Source of the DNA: Rhizobium etli 8C-3
GTDB lineage: Bacteria; Pseudomonadota; Alphaproteobacteria; Rhizobiales; Rhizobiaceae
Assembly (NCBI RefSeq): GCF_001908375.1
Contig: NZ_CP017244.1
Span: 248,001-312,000, forward strand
DNA length: 64,000 nucleotides
Direction: 5' to 3'
The stretch's first letter is position 1, and every line of letters begins with the position of its first letter. Both the position numbers and the translations under genes were made by a program. Positions 44,142 through 52,954 of the stretch are shown here, in pieces. The notes under the pieces are model-generated. The model was not told the DNA's origin and searched no databases. It saw only the letters and a list, made by a program, of their open reading frames with translations.

Positions 44142-44918
44142 ATGACGGCGACGATCGATATCCTGACGGCAAGTCACCGTCCGCGGTTGGACGAACGCCC
44201 CGTGGAAAAGCGCGTGGGCCTCGTGATCCTTGCAACCGACCATACGACGGAAGTCGACTTCCAGCGAATGGTCGCCAGCAATCGCATCGGCGTCTATGTG
44301 AGTCGCATCCATTACGCCAATCCGACGACGCCGGAAAACCTCCTGAAAATGCAGCCTTCGCTGACGTCAGGAGCAGGGCTTATCCTGCCAGACGAACCGC
44401 TTGACGCTATCCTTTATTCATGTACGTCGGCATCGGTCGTCATCGGTGACGCCAAGGTCGAGGCGGCAATCGCCGCTGCAAAGCCCGGCGTGCCGGTTGT
44501 CACGCCAACGGCGGCTGCGGTCAAGGGACTGCGCGCCTTCGGCGCAAAAAGAATATCGGTCCTGACGCCCTACACTGCCGCAACAAGCAGGCCGATGGCG
44601 GATTATTTTACAGAGCTCGGTTTCGAAATAGACCGATTCACCTGCCTTGGATTCACCGACGATCGCGAGATGGCGCGGATTGCGCCGGACGACATCGCAG
44701 CGCTTGGGCTTGACGCAACTGCGCCAGGATCGGATGCCCTCTTCATCTCCTGCACGGCGCTGCGTGCCGCCCAGGTCGCAGGCAGGATCGAACGCAAGAT
44801 CGGAAAGCCGGTGGTCAGCAGCAACCTTGCGACTGCCTGGGCCTGCCTGAGGCTGTGCGGCGAGAAGAAAGCGTGGCCGCAGGTCGCCCTTCTCATGACA
44901 ATGCCTTATCCGGAGTGA
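44142..44918 (+). CDS. eutA: Asp/Glu-racemase-fold isomerase of hydroxyectoine use
   Basis: A 258-residue protein of the Asp/Glu/hydantoin racemase, maleate isomerase and AMDase superfamily. Two cysteine motifs, YSCTSASVVIG and ISCTALRAAQ, supply the expected paired catalytic cysteines. ATG 44142 follows GGAGGGA. With EutB and EutC it is proposed to convert 5-hydroxyectoine to ectoine, probably starting with stereochemical inversion; this step is less settled than the DoeA/DoeB steps. Confidence 0.87.
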   Translation: MTATIDILTASHRPRLDERPVEKRVGLVILATDHTTEVDFQRMVASNRIGVYVSRIHYANPTTPENLLKMQPSLTSGAGLILPDEPLDAILYSCTSASVVIGDAKVEAAIAAAKPGVPVVTPTAAAVKGLRAFGAKRISVLTPYTAATSRPMADYFTELGFEIDRFTCLGFTDDREMARIAPDDIAALGLDATAPGSDALFISCTALRAAQVAGRIERKIGKPVVSSNLATAWACLRLCGEKKAWPQVALLMTMPYPE

Positions 44919-44922
44919 TGTC

Positions 44923-45924
44923 ATGAGCACTTCTTTGCCAGTCGGCCTGCGGGACATCATTCTTGCATCCGAGCGCATCTCCAGCCGGGTCCGGAAAACC
45001 CCGATGATAAGGTCGGACGTACTCAGCGAACGCGTAGGCACAGCCGTTTACCTGAAGCTCGAGCACCAGCAGATCACCGGTAGTTTCAAGTTGCGCGGCG
45101 CCACCAATGCCGTGCTCTCGCTTTCGGCAGAGGAGAAGGCGCGCGGCGTCGTCGCCGCCTCGACCGGCAATCACGGGCGCGCGCTTGCCTTTGCCGCCAG
45201 GGCCGAGGGTTCTACGGCGACCATCTGCATGTCCCGGCTGGTTCCCGAAAACAAAGTGTCCGAGATCCGCCGGCTCGGCGCAAATGTTCGAATCATCGGA
45301 CGCTCGCAGGACGACGCCCAGCGGGAGGTTGACCGACTTGTACAAAAGGGCGGGCTGGTCGCGGTCCCACCCTTTGATGACGCCAGGGTGATTGCGGGGC
45401 AGGGCTCGCTCGGGCTGGAAGTCTTCAAGGATTGCCCCGATGCCGCAACGGTCCTCGTGCCGCTGTCGGGCGGCGGGCTGGCCTGTGGTGTCGCAGCCGC
45501 GCTGAAAGCGATCAATCGACAGGTGCGCATCATCGGCCTCACCATGGAGCGGGGTGCTGCCATGAAAGCAAGCCTTGAGGCAGGGCGCCCGGTGGAGGTC
45601 CAGGAAGAGGAGAGCTTTGCCGATTCCTTGGGTGGCGGCATCGGCCTCAATAACCAGCTCACTTTGTCGATGTGCCGCGACCTGCTTGATGACGTCGTTC
45701 TTCTGAGCGAACCGGAGATCGCTGCGGGCATTCGTCATACCTATCGGGTGGAACGCGAGGTGATCGAGGGAGCGGGTGCTGTCGGGGTTGCAGCGCTGCT
45801 TTCCGGCAAGATCGAGATCAGCGGGCCGGTGGTTGCGATCCTGTCAGGCCGCAATGTCGACATGGAGCAGCATCGACGTGTGATCAACGGCGCGACCGCG
45901 CCTGGCAGAAAGGATGCGGCATGA
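44923..45924 (+). CDS. eutB: Threonine-dehydratase-like PLP enzyme of hydroxyectoine use
   Basis: A 333-residue fold-type-II PLP enzyme. The PLP lysine is K56 in GSFKLRGA, the phosphate loop reads SGGGLACG, and ASTGNHGRALAF is the usual substrate loop. It resembles serine/threonine dehydratases and should eliminate water from the hydroxylated ring compound (proposed). Its stop overlaps the eutC start as ATGA. Confidence 0.88.
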   Translation: MSTSLPVGLRDIILASERISSRVRKTPMIRSDVLSERVGTAVYLKLEHQQITGSFKLRGATNAVLSLSAEEKARGVVAASTGNHGRALAFAARAEGSTATICMSRLVPENKVSEIRRLGANVRIIGRSQDDAQREVDRLVQKGGLVAVPPFDDARVIAGQGSLGLEVFKDCPDAATVLVPLSGGGLACGVAAALKAINRQVRIIGLTMERGAAMKASLEAGRPVEVQEEESFADSLGGGIGLNNQLTLSMCRDLLDDVVLLSEPEIAAGIRHTYRVEREVIEGAGAVGVAALLSGKIEISGPVVAILSGRNVDMEQHRRVINGATAPGRKDAA

Positions 45925-46913
45925 GTTCCATGGTCATTCTGACCGAAGCAGATCTCCGGAAGGTCATCGCTCTCGATCTTGATACGGTCAGCTGCGTCGA
46001 GGACGCCTTCGCAGCGCTGGCGACGAAAGCTGTCTCCATGCCCCCGATCCTGAGACTCGACGTTTTCGAACATCGTGGCGAAGTCGATGTGAAGACGGCC
46101 TACGTCCCGGGCATCGAGAGTTTTGCCATCAAGATCAGTCCCGGCTTCTTCGACAATCCCAAAATCGGGATTGCAAGCACGAACGGAATGATGGTGCTGC
46201 TTTCCAGCAGAACCGGCCTTGTTCAAGCATTGCTCCTCGACAACGGCTACCTGACCGATGTCAGAACGGCGGCTGCGGGAGCCGTCGCAGCAAAGCACCT
46301 GTCCCGCGAGAACTCGAAGGTCGCGGCAATCTTCGGGGCCGGTGTGCAGGCGAAACTGCAGCTTGAGGCGCTGATGCTGGTACGGCCGATCTGCCAGGCG
46401 CGGATCTGGGCGCGCGATTTTGCCAAGGCGCAAGGTGTCGCCGCACAGCTCGCAAACGCGCTTGGCCTGGCAGTCACCGCCGTGGCGGACCCGAAGGATG
46501 CGGTCGCCGGGGCCGACGTCATCGTCACGACCACGCCTTCGCAAACACCGATCCTGAAGGCCGAATGGCTGGAGGCCGGCCAGCATGTGACAGCCATGGG
46601 TTCTGATGCGGAACACAAGAACGAGATTGATCCCGTCGCGTTTGCCAAGGCGGGGCTCTATGTCGCCGACAGCCTGAAGCAGACGCGTCGGCTGGGCGAA
46701 CTCCACCACGCGATCGCAACAGGCGCGGTTGCCGCCGACGCGGCATTTCCGGAGCTTGGACAGATCGTAGCCGGTCAACGTCAGAGCCGTTCGGACGCAA
46801 TGCAAATCACGATCGCAGACCTGACCGGCACCGGCATACAGGACACCGCCATCGCCACGCTTGCCTTTGCGCGAGCCAGCGCCGCCAACGCCGGAACGAA
46901 ATTCGAAAGCTGA
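45921..46913 (+). CDS. eutC: Ornithine-cyclodeaminase-like dehydrogenase of hydroxyectoine use
   Basis: A 330-residue OCD/mu-crystallin-family protein with AIFGAGVQAKLQLEALMLV as the NAD motif, the YLTDVRTAAAGAVAAKHL segment and VTAMGSDAEHKNEID near the C-terminus. Likely reduces the dehydrated intermediate so that ectoine results (proposed role). ATG 45921 has AAAGGA upstream; ATG 45930 is possible. Confidence 0.88.
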   Translation: MSSMVILTEADLRKVIALDLDTVSCVEDAFAALATKAVSMPPILRLDVFEHRGEVDVKTAYVPGIESFAIKISPGFFDNPKIGIASTNGMMVLLSSRTGLVQALLLDNGYLTDVRTAAAGAVAAKHLSRENSKVAAIFGAGVQAKLQLEALMLVRPICQARIWARDFAKAQGVAAQLANALGLAVTAVADPKDAVAGADVIVTTTPSQTPILKAEWLEAGQHVTAMGSDAEHKNEIDPVAFAKAGLYVADSLKQTRRLGELHHAIATGAVAADAAFPELGQIVAGQRQSRSDAMQITIADLTGTGIQDTAIATLAFARASAANAGTKFES

Positions 46914-46944
46914 TCCGGTGCGGCACCGGACAAGGAGAAAAACC

Positions 46945-48126
46945 ATGAGTGAGCCTAGACTCAAATTTTCGCTCGAGGAATACGGCGCCCGCCTCGACAA
47001 GACCCGAAAGGCGATGGAAGCCAGGGGCGTCGAAGTGCTGATCGTCAGCGATCCATCGAACATGGCCTGGCTAACCGGCTACGACGGCTGGTCCTTTTAT
47101 GTGCATCAGGCCGTGATCGTGCCGCCTTCTGGCGAACCGATCTGGTTCGGTCGCGGGCAGGACGCCAATGGCGCGAAGCTCACCGCCTACCTGAAGCATG
47201 AAAACATCATCGGCTATCCCGATCACTACGTGCAGTCGACCGAGCGCCATCCCATGGACTACCTCTCCGGCATCCTGACGGACCGCGGCCTCGGCAAGGT
47301 TTCGATCGGGGTCGAGATGGACAATTACTGGTTTTCGGCTGCTGCCTTCGCTTCGCTGCAGAAGCATCTGCCGAATGCCCGTTTCGTCGACGCCACGGCG
47401 CTCGTTAACTGGCAGCGCGCCGTCAAGAGCGAGACGGAAGTCAAATATATGCGCAATGCCGCACGCATTGTCGAAGCAATGCATCAGCGCATCTTCGACA
47501 AGATCGAAGTCGGTATGCGCAAATGCGATCTCGTCGCGGAGATCTATGATGCAGGCACAAGAGGCGTCGACGGGATCGGTGGGGATTACCCGGCCATCGT
47601 GCCTTTGCTGCCGTCGGGCGTGGAGGCCTCTGCCCCGCATCTCACCTGGGATGACCGGCCTTTGAAAGACGGCGAGGGAACCTTCTTCGAGATCGCCGGC
47701 TGCTATAATCGCTATCATCTGCCGCTTTCGCGCACCGTTTTCCTAGGCAAGCCGACGCAGGCTTTTGTCGATGCGGAAAAAGCAACCCTCGAAGGCATGG
47801 AGGCTGGCCTTGCCGTCGCAAAACCCGGCAACACCTGCGAAGACATCGCCAATGCCTTCTTTGCGGTGCTGAAGAAATACGGGATCGTGAAGGACAATCG
47901 TACTGGTTATCCGATTGGGCTTTCCTATCCCCCGGATTGGGGCGAGCGGACCATGAGCCTGCGTCCCGGCGACAAGACGGAATTGAAACCAGGCATGACC
48001 TTCCATTTCATGACAGGTCTCTGGCTCGAAGACATGGGCTTTGAGACGACCGAAAGCATTCTGATCACGAAGACTGGCGTCGAGTGCCTCGCCAATGTGC
48101 CGCGAAAGTTGATGGTCAAGGACTGA
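46945..48126 (+). CDS. doeA: Ectoine hydrolase (M24 peptidase fold)
   Basis: A 393-residue creatinase/aminopeptidase-P-fold enzyme that opens the ectoine ring to N-alpha-acetyl-2,4-diaminobutyrate. Fold marks are VSDPSNMAWLTGYDGWSFYVHQ, SETEVKYMRNAARIVE, FFEIAGCYNRYHLPLSR and GMTFHFMTGLWLED. Several classic M24 metal ligands are not evident, consistent with my recollection of DoeA. ATG 46945 has AAGGAG at good spacing. The N-acetyl product is also an EnuR inducer. The gene is called eutD in Sinorhizobium. Confidence 0.92.
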   Translation: MSEPRLKFSLEEYGARLDKTRKAMEARGVEVLIVSDPSNMAWLTGYDGWSFYVHQAVIVPPSGEPIWFGRGQDANGAKLTAYLKHENIIGYPDHYVQSTERHPMDYLSGILTDRGLGKVSIGVEMDNYWFSAAAFASLQKHLPNARFVDATALVNWQRAVKSETEVKYMRNAARIVEAMHQRIFDKIEVGMRKCDLVAEIYDAGTRGVDGIGGDYPAIVPLLPSGVEASAPHLTWDDRPLKDGEGTFFEIAGCYNRYHLPLSRTVFLGKPTQAFVDAEKATLEGMEAGLAVAKPGNTCEDIANAFFAVLKKYGIVKDNRTGYPIGLSYPPDWGERTMSLRPGDKTELKPGMTFHFMTGLWLEDMGFETTESILITKTGVECLANVPRKLMVKD

Positions 48127-48130
48127 TGGG

Positions 48131-49132
48131 ATGATGAGCGATACAACAATGCGCCCATCGCCGATCAGTGCGACGGTCGATTTCGAGGTGGACGGCGTTC
48201 AGCATGGTTTCTTGCGGCTGCCCTACAGCCGCGATGATTCGGCATGGGGATCTGTCATGATCCCGATCACCGTCATACGAAATGGCCGAGGCCGGACTGC
48301 TCTTTTGACAGGCGGCAACCATGGCGATGAATATGAAGGGCCAATCGCACTTTTCGATCTTGCCCGCAGGCTTCGGGCAGAAGAGGTCAAGGGCCGCGTC
48401 ATCATCGTCCCCGCCATGAACTACCCGGCGTTCCTGTCACAGACCAGAACCTCGCCGATCGACAAGGGCAACATGAACCGCAGCTTTCCGGGCAGACCGG
48501 ACGGCACGGTCACACAGAAGATTGCCGATTATTTCCAGCGGGTCCTTCTGCCGCTTGCCGATATTGTGCTCGACTTCCATTCAGGCGGCAGGACACTCGA
48601 TTTTCTGCCCTTCTGCGCCGCCCACGTTCTTCCAGACAAGAAACAGGAGGCAAAGGGTTTCGAGTTCGTTCAGGCATTCGGAGCGCCCTACTCGATGAAA
48701 ATGCTGGAGATCGACGCCGTCGGCATGTACGACACAGCCGCCGAGGAGATGGGCAAAATCTTCATCACCACCGAGCTCGGCGGCGGCGGGACGGCGACGG
48801 CCAAAGGCGCAGCTATTGCCAAACGCGGGGTGATGAACGTTCTGAAGCATGCCGGCATCGTTGAGGGCGTTGTCGATCCGCAGCCAAGCCAATGGCTCGA
48901 CATGCCGGATAAAGACTGCTTCCTCTTTGCAGAGGAGGCGGGGCTCGTCGAATTTGCGCTCGACCTCGGCGAGGCCGTGCGAAAGGGTGAGGTCGTGGCT
49001 CGCATCCATCAGGTCGGAAGGACCGGTGGTCTTCCGGTCGAGCTCCGCTCGAAAATGACGGGAATCCTCGCTGCGCGGCATTTTCCGGGACTGATAAAGC
49101 CCGGCGATTGCGCCGCGGTCCTGGCAGTCTAA
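48131..49132 (+). CDS. doeB: N-acetyl-diaminobutyrate deacetylase (AstE/AspA-type zinc hydrolase)
   Basis: A 333-residue enzyme that removes acetate to give 2,4-diaminobutyrate. The zinc site is seen in GGNHGDEYEG (H64, E67) and LDFHSGG (H150), and the catalytic Glu in TTELGGGG (E215). The C-terminal beta domain (VARIHQVGR) matches the succinylglutamate desuccinylase family. AAGGA lies 8 bases before ATG 48131. Last gene of the operon, followed by a strong terminator; named eutE in Sinorhizobium. Confidence 0.92.
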   Translation: MMSDTTMRPSPISATVDFEVDGVQHGFLRLPYSRDDSAWGSVMIPITVIRNGRGRTALLTGGNHGDEYEGPIALFDLARRLRAEEVKGRVIIVPAMNYPAFLSQTRTSPIDKGNMNRSFPGRPDGTVTQKIADYFQRVLLPLADIVLDFHSGGRTLDFLPFCAAHVLPDKKQEAKGFEFVQAFGAPYSMKMLEIDAVGMYDTAAEEMGKIFITTELGGGGTATAKGAAIAKRGVMNVLKHAGIVEGVVDPQPSQWLDMPDKDCFLFAEEAGLVEFALDLGEAVRKGEVVARIHQVGRTGGLPVELRSKMTGILAARHFPGLIKPGDCAAVLAV

Positions 49133-49150
49133 ACCTGCAGAGATGACAAC

Positions 49151-49174
49151 AGCGCCGCGCTCAGGCGCGGCGCT
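49151..49174 (+). terminator. Strong hairpin terminator after doeB
   Basis: AGCGCCGCGC-TCAG-GCGCGGCGCT is a perfect 10-bp stem with a 4-nt loop, followed by CTTGCT. It lies between the end of the ectoine operon and the convergent methyltransferase gene. Confidence 0.75.
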
Positions 49175-49250
49175 CTTGCTGGCTTGTTCACTTAAGCCGT
49201 GGGGCAGGAGGGCCGTCTATGTCTCGGGCCGCTGGCATTGGCATCGAACG

Positions 49251-50288
49251 TCAGGTCTGCAGGATCGCGTAGAGGACGTTCCTGTTTTCGCCGAACTGCA
49301 CCTTTGCTTCAAAACGATCCTGATTTGGCAGGCCGCCGATAATCGACCACATCTCCGATTCAGACCGCCACAGAAGAGCCCAGTTCATGAAGGTTTCCAT
49401 ATATCCCTCGACGCGTATGTCGCGCGCGAAGTTGGCAAATAGAAACTGGCCGCCGGGCTTGAGCATCTGCAGACAACGTTCGGTAAGCTTCACTGCCACG
49501 TTGTGCGCAAGGTAGTCATAGAGGCCGGCAGCGTAGATGAAGTCAAAACGCCCCAGTTGCTGGGAACGTGACAAGAGCGTGCGTACGGAGCCATTGATGG
49601 CCTCGACCCGACTTCCGGCAAAGTCGCGCGATACTGATCCGACACTGAGCGGGTCTTGGTCGAGCGCCACCCAGCGACTGATTGCGCCTTCCTTCAACGC
49701 TTGCGACTGGTCCGCTTCCCGCAGATGTCCAGCAGCGATCGTCAGAATCTCGGTGTCGCCCGGCCGATCAGATGCGATGGCGTCCACCTTTGCGGTCAAA
49801 ATGCTACGCCTTTCGCGCACAGCGACAGATGACGAAGCTTGCTTTGTGTAGGCATAAAGATCCCGTCCCAGGGCGGAAGCCTGCTCAATCGCCGGGCTCA
49901 TGCTCGGATGCTCATAAATGAAGTCGAGAAGTTGAGCGTCGCCCGAGTAGCCGCGAGGTTTTTCGAAGGACCAGCGCGTCAGGGGATCTTCAAGCAGATA
50001 GGCAGCGACGGGATGTTCGCGAGCAATGGGCGTGAGGCGCTGCCAGACGGAGGAAGGCAGCTTTTGCCTGAGGTCGCTCAGCCGCGTCGTCAGATCGCGG
50101 ACGATTTCTGCTGCCGGCAAGCGGTTCTGGAATTGCTGCTCGCTTAAGGCGAGCAAAACGGCCAGTTCTGCACGCCCTTCAATGAAGCGTTCTTGCAGAT
50201 ACCCGCTGTCTGATATTTTTGAACTTCCTGCGATGAGATCAGGGGTGACGAGACTAACTCCATCGAGAACTGTCTGAAATCGGTTCAC
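49251..50288 (-). CDS. Class I SAM-dependent methyltransferase
   Basis: A 345-residue protein. The C-terminal half is a Rossmann methyltransferase: ILTIAAGHLREAD (SAM motif I), VALDQDPLSV (acidic motif II residue) and FDFIYAAGLYDYL, then MLKPGGQFLFANF. The N-terminal ~130 residues are helical and of unknown role. The type resembles proteins linked to hydroxy-fatty-acid methyl-ester signalling in other bacteria, but that is only a similarity by eye. Divergent from the GGDEF-EAL gene. Confidence 0.75.
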   Translation of the reverse strand: MNRFQTVLDGVSLVTPDLIAGSSKISDSGYLQERFIEGRAELAVLLALSEQQFQNRLPAAEIVRDLTTRLSDLRQKLPSSVWQRLTPIAREHPVAAYLLEDPLTRWSFEKPRGYSGDAQLLDFIYEHPSMSPAIEQASALGRDLYAYTKQASSSVAVRERRSILTAKVDAIASDRPGDTEILTIAAGHLREADQSQALKEGAISRWVALDQDPLSVGSVSRDFAGSRVEAINGSVRTLLSRSQQLGRFDFIYAAGLYDYLAHNVAVKLTERCLQMLKPGGQFLFANFARDIRVEGYMETFMNWALLWRSESEMWSIIGGLPNQDRFEAKVQFGENRNVLYAILQT

Positions 50289-50553
50289 TTTGTTCTTTCC
50301 GTTAATACTAAGCTAATTATAGAAAAAGAAATTGCCTCGCGCCAGAGTTTTATAAATGGCGCCATCTCGGAAAATCAGTAACCCATTGTCGCCCGGTAAC
50401 CTTGTGCCGGGATGGGGGCTTAACCAAAACTTCATCGGCAATAACTATCGTCGCGATAACCTTGGCTGTGCGATCTGCAATGACAGCAAATTGTTTCGAC
50501 GTCGCGGGAGCGGGCGGAACCCTTCAATATCGATGAGTTCGGGTGAACCGTGC

Positions 50554-52557
50554 ATGAGGCACACGCTGGCAGAAGTCGAGACAACGCTCTTTGCGCAGCA
50601 AAAGGCTTATCAGTCCTGCGAGCTGCGCGCTCTCTATCTTGAACAGGGCGATCAGCGACGCAGAGCATCGACCCGCGCTGGCCTTTGGTTGGCCGTCCCC
50701 GTCTATCTGATGTTCTTCGTGACCGACCTGCTGCTTGTTCCGGATGTGGCGATCTTCACCATAATCGCGCGGGTGATCGTCGGGCTCGGAGCCCTGCTCG
50801 TACTCGAAGTTCAACTCCGACACGGCGTCCGTACCAATTACCTCGATCTGACATGCGCGGCCGCCTTGGTGCTGGGCTATGCGGGATGGGTCATTCCGAC
50901 GCTGTTGACGACAAGCGTTGAAAGTCTGTCCTACTATATGGTGTTCGGCGCGATCTTCATGATGGGCGCGAATCTCTTCTTCAGTTTTCGCTTTTCATTG
51001 TCGGTTATCGCATCGAGCCTGGTGCTGGCGATCTTCCTTGCATCGCTTACAGTCTTCAGTCCCGGTCCTTCCTACGATCTCGCTTTCGTGACGTTCTACT
51101 TGTCGTGTTTCACATTCACTTCCTATGTGAATTGGAAGCTTAACAAGGAACGCTTCAACGTCTTCCTCAACGCCCACGAGGCAGACCTCCAGCACCAGGA
51201 AGCCTCGGAGCGTGGAAAGGCACTTCTGAGACTGTCGAATACCGACCCATTGACCGGACTTGAAAATCGAAGGGCCGTCGACCAGCAGTTGCGTGACTTT
51301 TGGGAGAAATGGCAAACGCAGGGGATCGAATTTGCCACGTTTCTGATCGATGTCGATTTCTTCAAAAAATATAACGACTTCTATGGTCATCAGGAGGGGG
51401 ACAAATGCCTGATCGCTGTGGCGACGGCTCTTGACGACGCCGTGGCGCCCATAGGGGCGACGATTGGGCGCTATGGCGGCGAGGAATTCATCGTTATCGC
51501 GGCCCTGCGCAACGATGTGGAGGCTGCGGATCTAGCGGAAAAACTCCGCCGAACCGTCGAAGACCTTAAAATTGCGCACGGGCAGCGTCTTGACGGGGTG
51601 CCGGTGGTAACGGTCAGCGTTGGCGCGGCAGTCACTAGACCAGAATCCGGTTCGAAACTTGAAAAGATCATCAACGAAGCAGATCGCGCGCTTTACTCGG
51701 CAAAAGCAAACGGCCGCAATTGCGCAGAACTTTTCGATCCGAACGATCCCCAAAGCGGTGACGAAACGGCGCACATAGCGGCGATTTTGAAGATTGCCGT
51801 GCCTCAGAACCTCGTCTCCCTTGTCTATCAGCCGATTCAAGACGTCGAAAGTGGCAACGTGCATGCGGTTGAAGCTCTCATGCGACTGAACATGCCTGAC
51901 GGCAACGAAGCGCCGCCAGGCCTCTTCATTCCGGTGGCCGAGCGAACCGGTGCCATCATGGAACTTGGCTATTGGGCGCTGCGCACGGTTTGCAGGGAAC
52001 TGCTGGCGGAAAATCATGTCCAACTCGTGAGCGTCAATGTTTCGCCGATCCAGTTGAGAGCACCTGGTTTTGCCTCTTCCGTCGCCGCCGTCCTTTCCGA
52101 GACTGGCGTGATGGGCGCAAGGATCGCGTTCGAAATTACCGAGGGGCTCGAACTGGAGATGCATTCGGATGTTATCCGTTGCATCAGCGACCTCAAAGCT
52201 CTTGGCATCAAGATTTGGCTGGATGACTTTGGGACCGGCTTCGCGGGCCTCTCCTGGCTTCGACTGATCGACTTCGACACCGTCAAGATTGATCGTTCCT
52301 TCCTTCACGACAGCGATACGGCGCGTGGAAGATCCATGCTGCGCGATATAATTCGGCTCATCCGCAATCGTGGGCATCGCATTCTTGTAGAAGGCGTCGA
52401 AACGGAGAAACAGCTCGAGCTGATGCGGGAATTTCGAATTGACGATGTTCAGGGATTTCACGTGGGGCGGCCCGTGCCAGCCACGGAATTTGCGCGCCGA
52501 CATTTGGAGGCGGCCGCCCCCGATGATGAGCTGGCCTACAGCGCCAAAGCCTCGTGA
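50554..52557 (+). CDS. Membrane-bound GGDEF-EAL cyclic-di-GMP enzyme
   Basis: About 667 residues: several membrane helices (roughly residues 40-200), a GGDEF domain with an intact GRYGGEEFIV active site, and an EAL domain with EAL (VEALMRL), NVSP, EITEG, DDFGTGFAGL, KIDRSF, EGVET and QGFHVGRP. All main catalytic residues for both making and breaking c-di-GMP are present. No RxxD inhibitory site is seen at the usual spot before GGEEF. The start is uncertain: ATG 50554 has GGTGA upstream, and ATG 50533 is possible. Confidence 0.88.
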   Translation: MRHTLAEVETTLFAQQKAYQSCELRALYLEQGDQRRRASTRAGLWLAVPVYLMFFVTDLLLVPDVAIFTIIARVIVGLGALLVLEVQLRHGVRTNYLDLTCAAALVLGYAGWVIPTLLTTSVESLSYYMVFGAIFMMGANLFFSFRFSLSVIASSLVLAIFLASLTVFSPGPSYDLAFVTFYLSCFTFTSYVNWKLNKERFNVFLNAHEADLQHQEASERGKALLRLSNTDPLTGLENRRAVDQQLRDFWEKWQTQGIEFATFLIDVDFFKKYNDFYGHQEGDKCLIAVATALDDAVAPIGATIGRYGGEEFIVIAALRNDVEAADLAEKLRRTVEDLKIAHGQRLDGVPVVTVSVGAAVTRPESGSKLEKIINEADRALYSAKANGRNCAELFDPNDPQSGDETAHIAAILKIAVPQNLVSLVYQPIQDVESGNVHAVEALMRLNMPDGNEAPPGLFIPVAERTGAIMELGYWALRTVCRELLAENHVQLVSVNVSPIQLRAPGFASSVAAVLSETGVMGARIAFEITEGLELEMHSDVIRCISDLKALGIKIWLDDFGTGFAGLSWLRLIDFDTVKIDRSFLHDSDTARGRSMLRDIIRLIRNRGHRILVEGVETEKQLELMREFRIDDVQGFHVGRPVPATEFARRHLEAAAPDDELAYSAKAS

Positions 52558-52954
52558 TCTGAGGTCCCGGCCTTGAGGATCTCTTAGTTGCCTTTGCTTA
52601 CGGAGATGTGGTCTATTTCCATTTCGGATGGCAGAAGAACCCATGCCTGAAGCGTGGTCTCAAAGGCTCCTCATGCCAGTATTTCAGATCGCCGGCACCT
52701 GTTCGAAGGCGATAAGACCGCGCGAGGGCAGCCGATATCGATGGTGAGCAGCAGAAAGCGGCAGGCCGTTCGCGATGAAACTCAGGCTTTCGTGATTTTC
52801 ATCGGTTTGGCGCGTTGTTTCGTTAATGGCGAAAAAATCTGTCCGCTGCGCGGCCTGGATGCGAAGGCTCACCATGTGGCCTTTGTTCTGGGTGCCGCGC
52901 GTCACAATTGGCTTGATCGTCGATGGGAAGTTGCGACCGGCAGCGATGCCGACG
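52558..52954. other. 397-bp gap with one doubtful small gene
   Basis: Apart from the weak minus-strand candidate at 52684-52875 nothing is recognised. The plus-strand frame 52654-53004 runs antisense into the hydrolase gene and looks like a shadow. Confidence 0.4.
52684..52875 (-). CDS. Possible small hypothetical protein, 63 residues
   Basis: The frame has GC-rich third positions typical of real genes here, and AAAGG precedes ATG 52875. The peptide holds VSLRIQAAQRTDFFAI, then LPLSAAHHRYRLPSRGLIAFE. No family recognised. It lies downstream of the alpha/beta hydrolase on the same strand. Confidence 0.35.
   Translation of the reverse strand: MVSLRIQAAQRTDFFAINETTRQTDENHESLSFIANGLPLSAAHHRYRLPSRGLIAFEQVPAI

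Noticed and set aside
44142..49132. Ethanolamine utilisation (eut) cluster
   Set aside because: The eut names come from ectoine work; no ethanolamine ammonia-lyase or microcompartment genes exist here.
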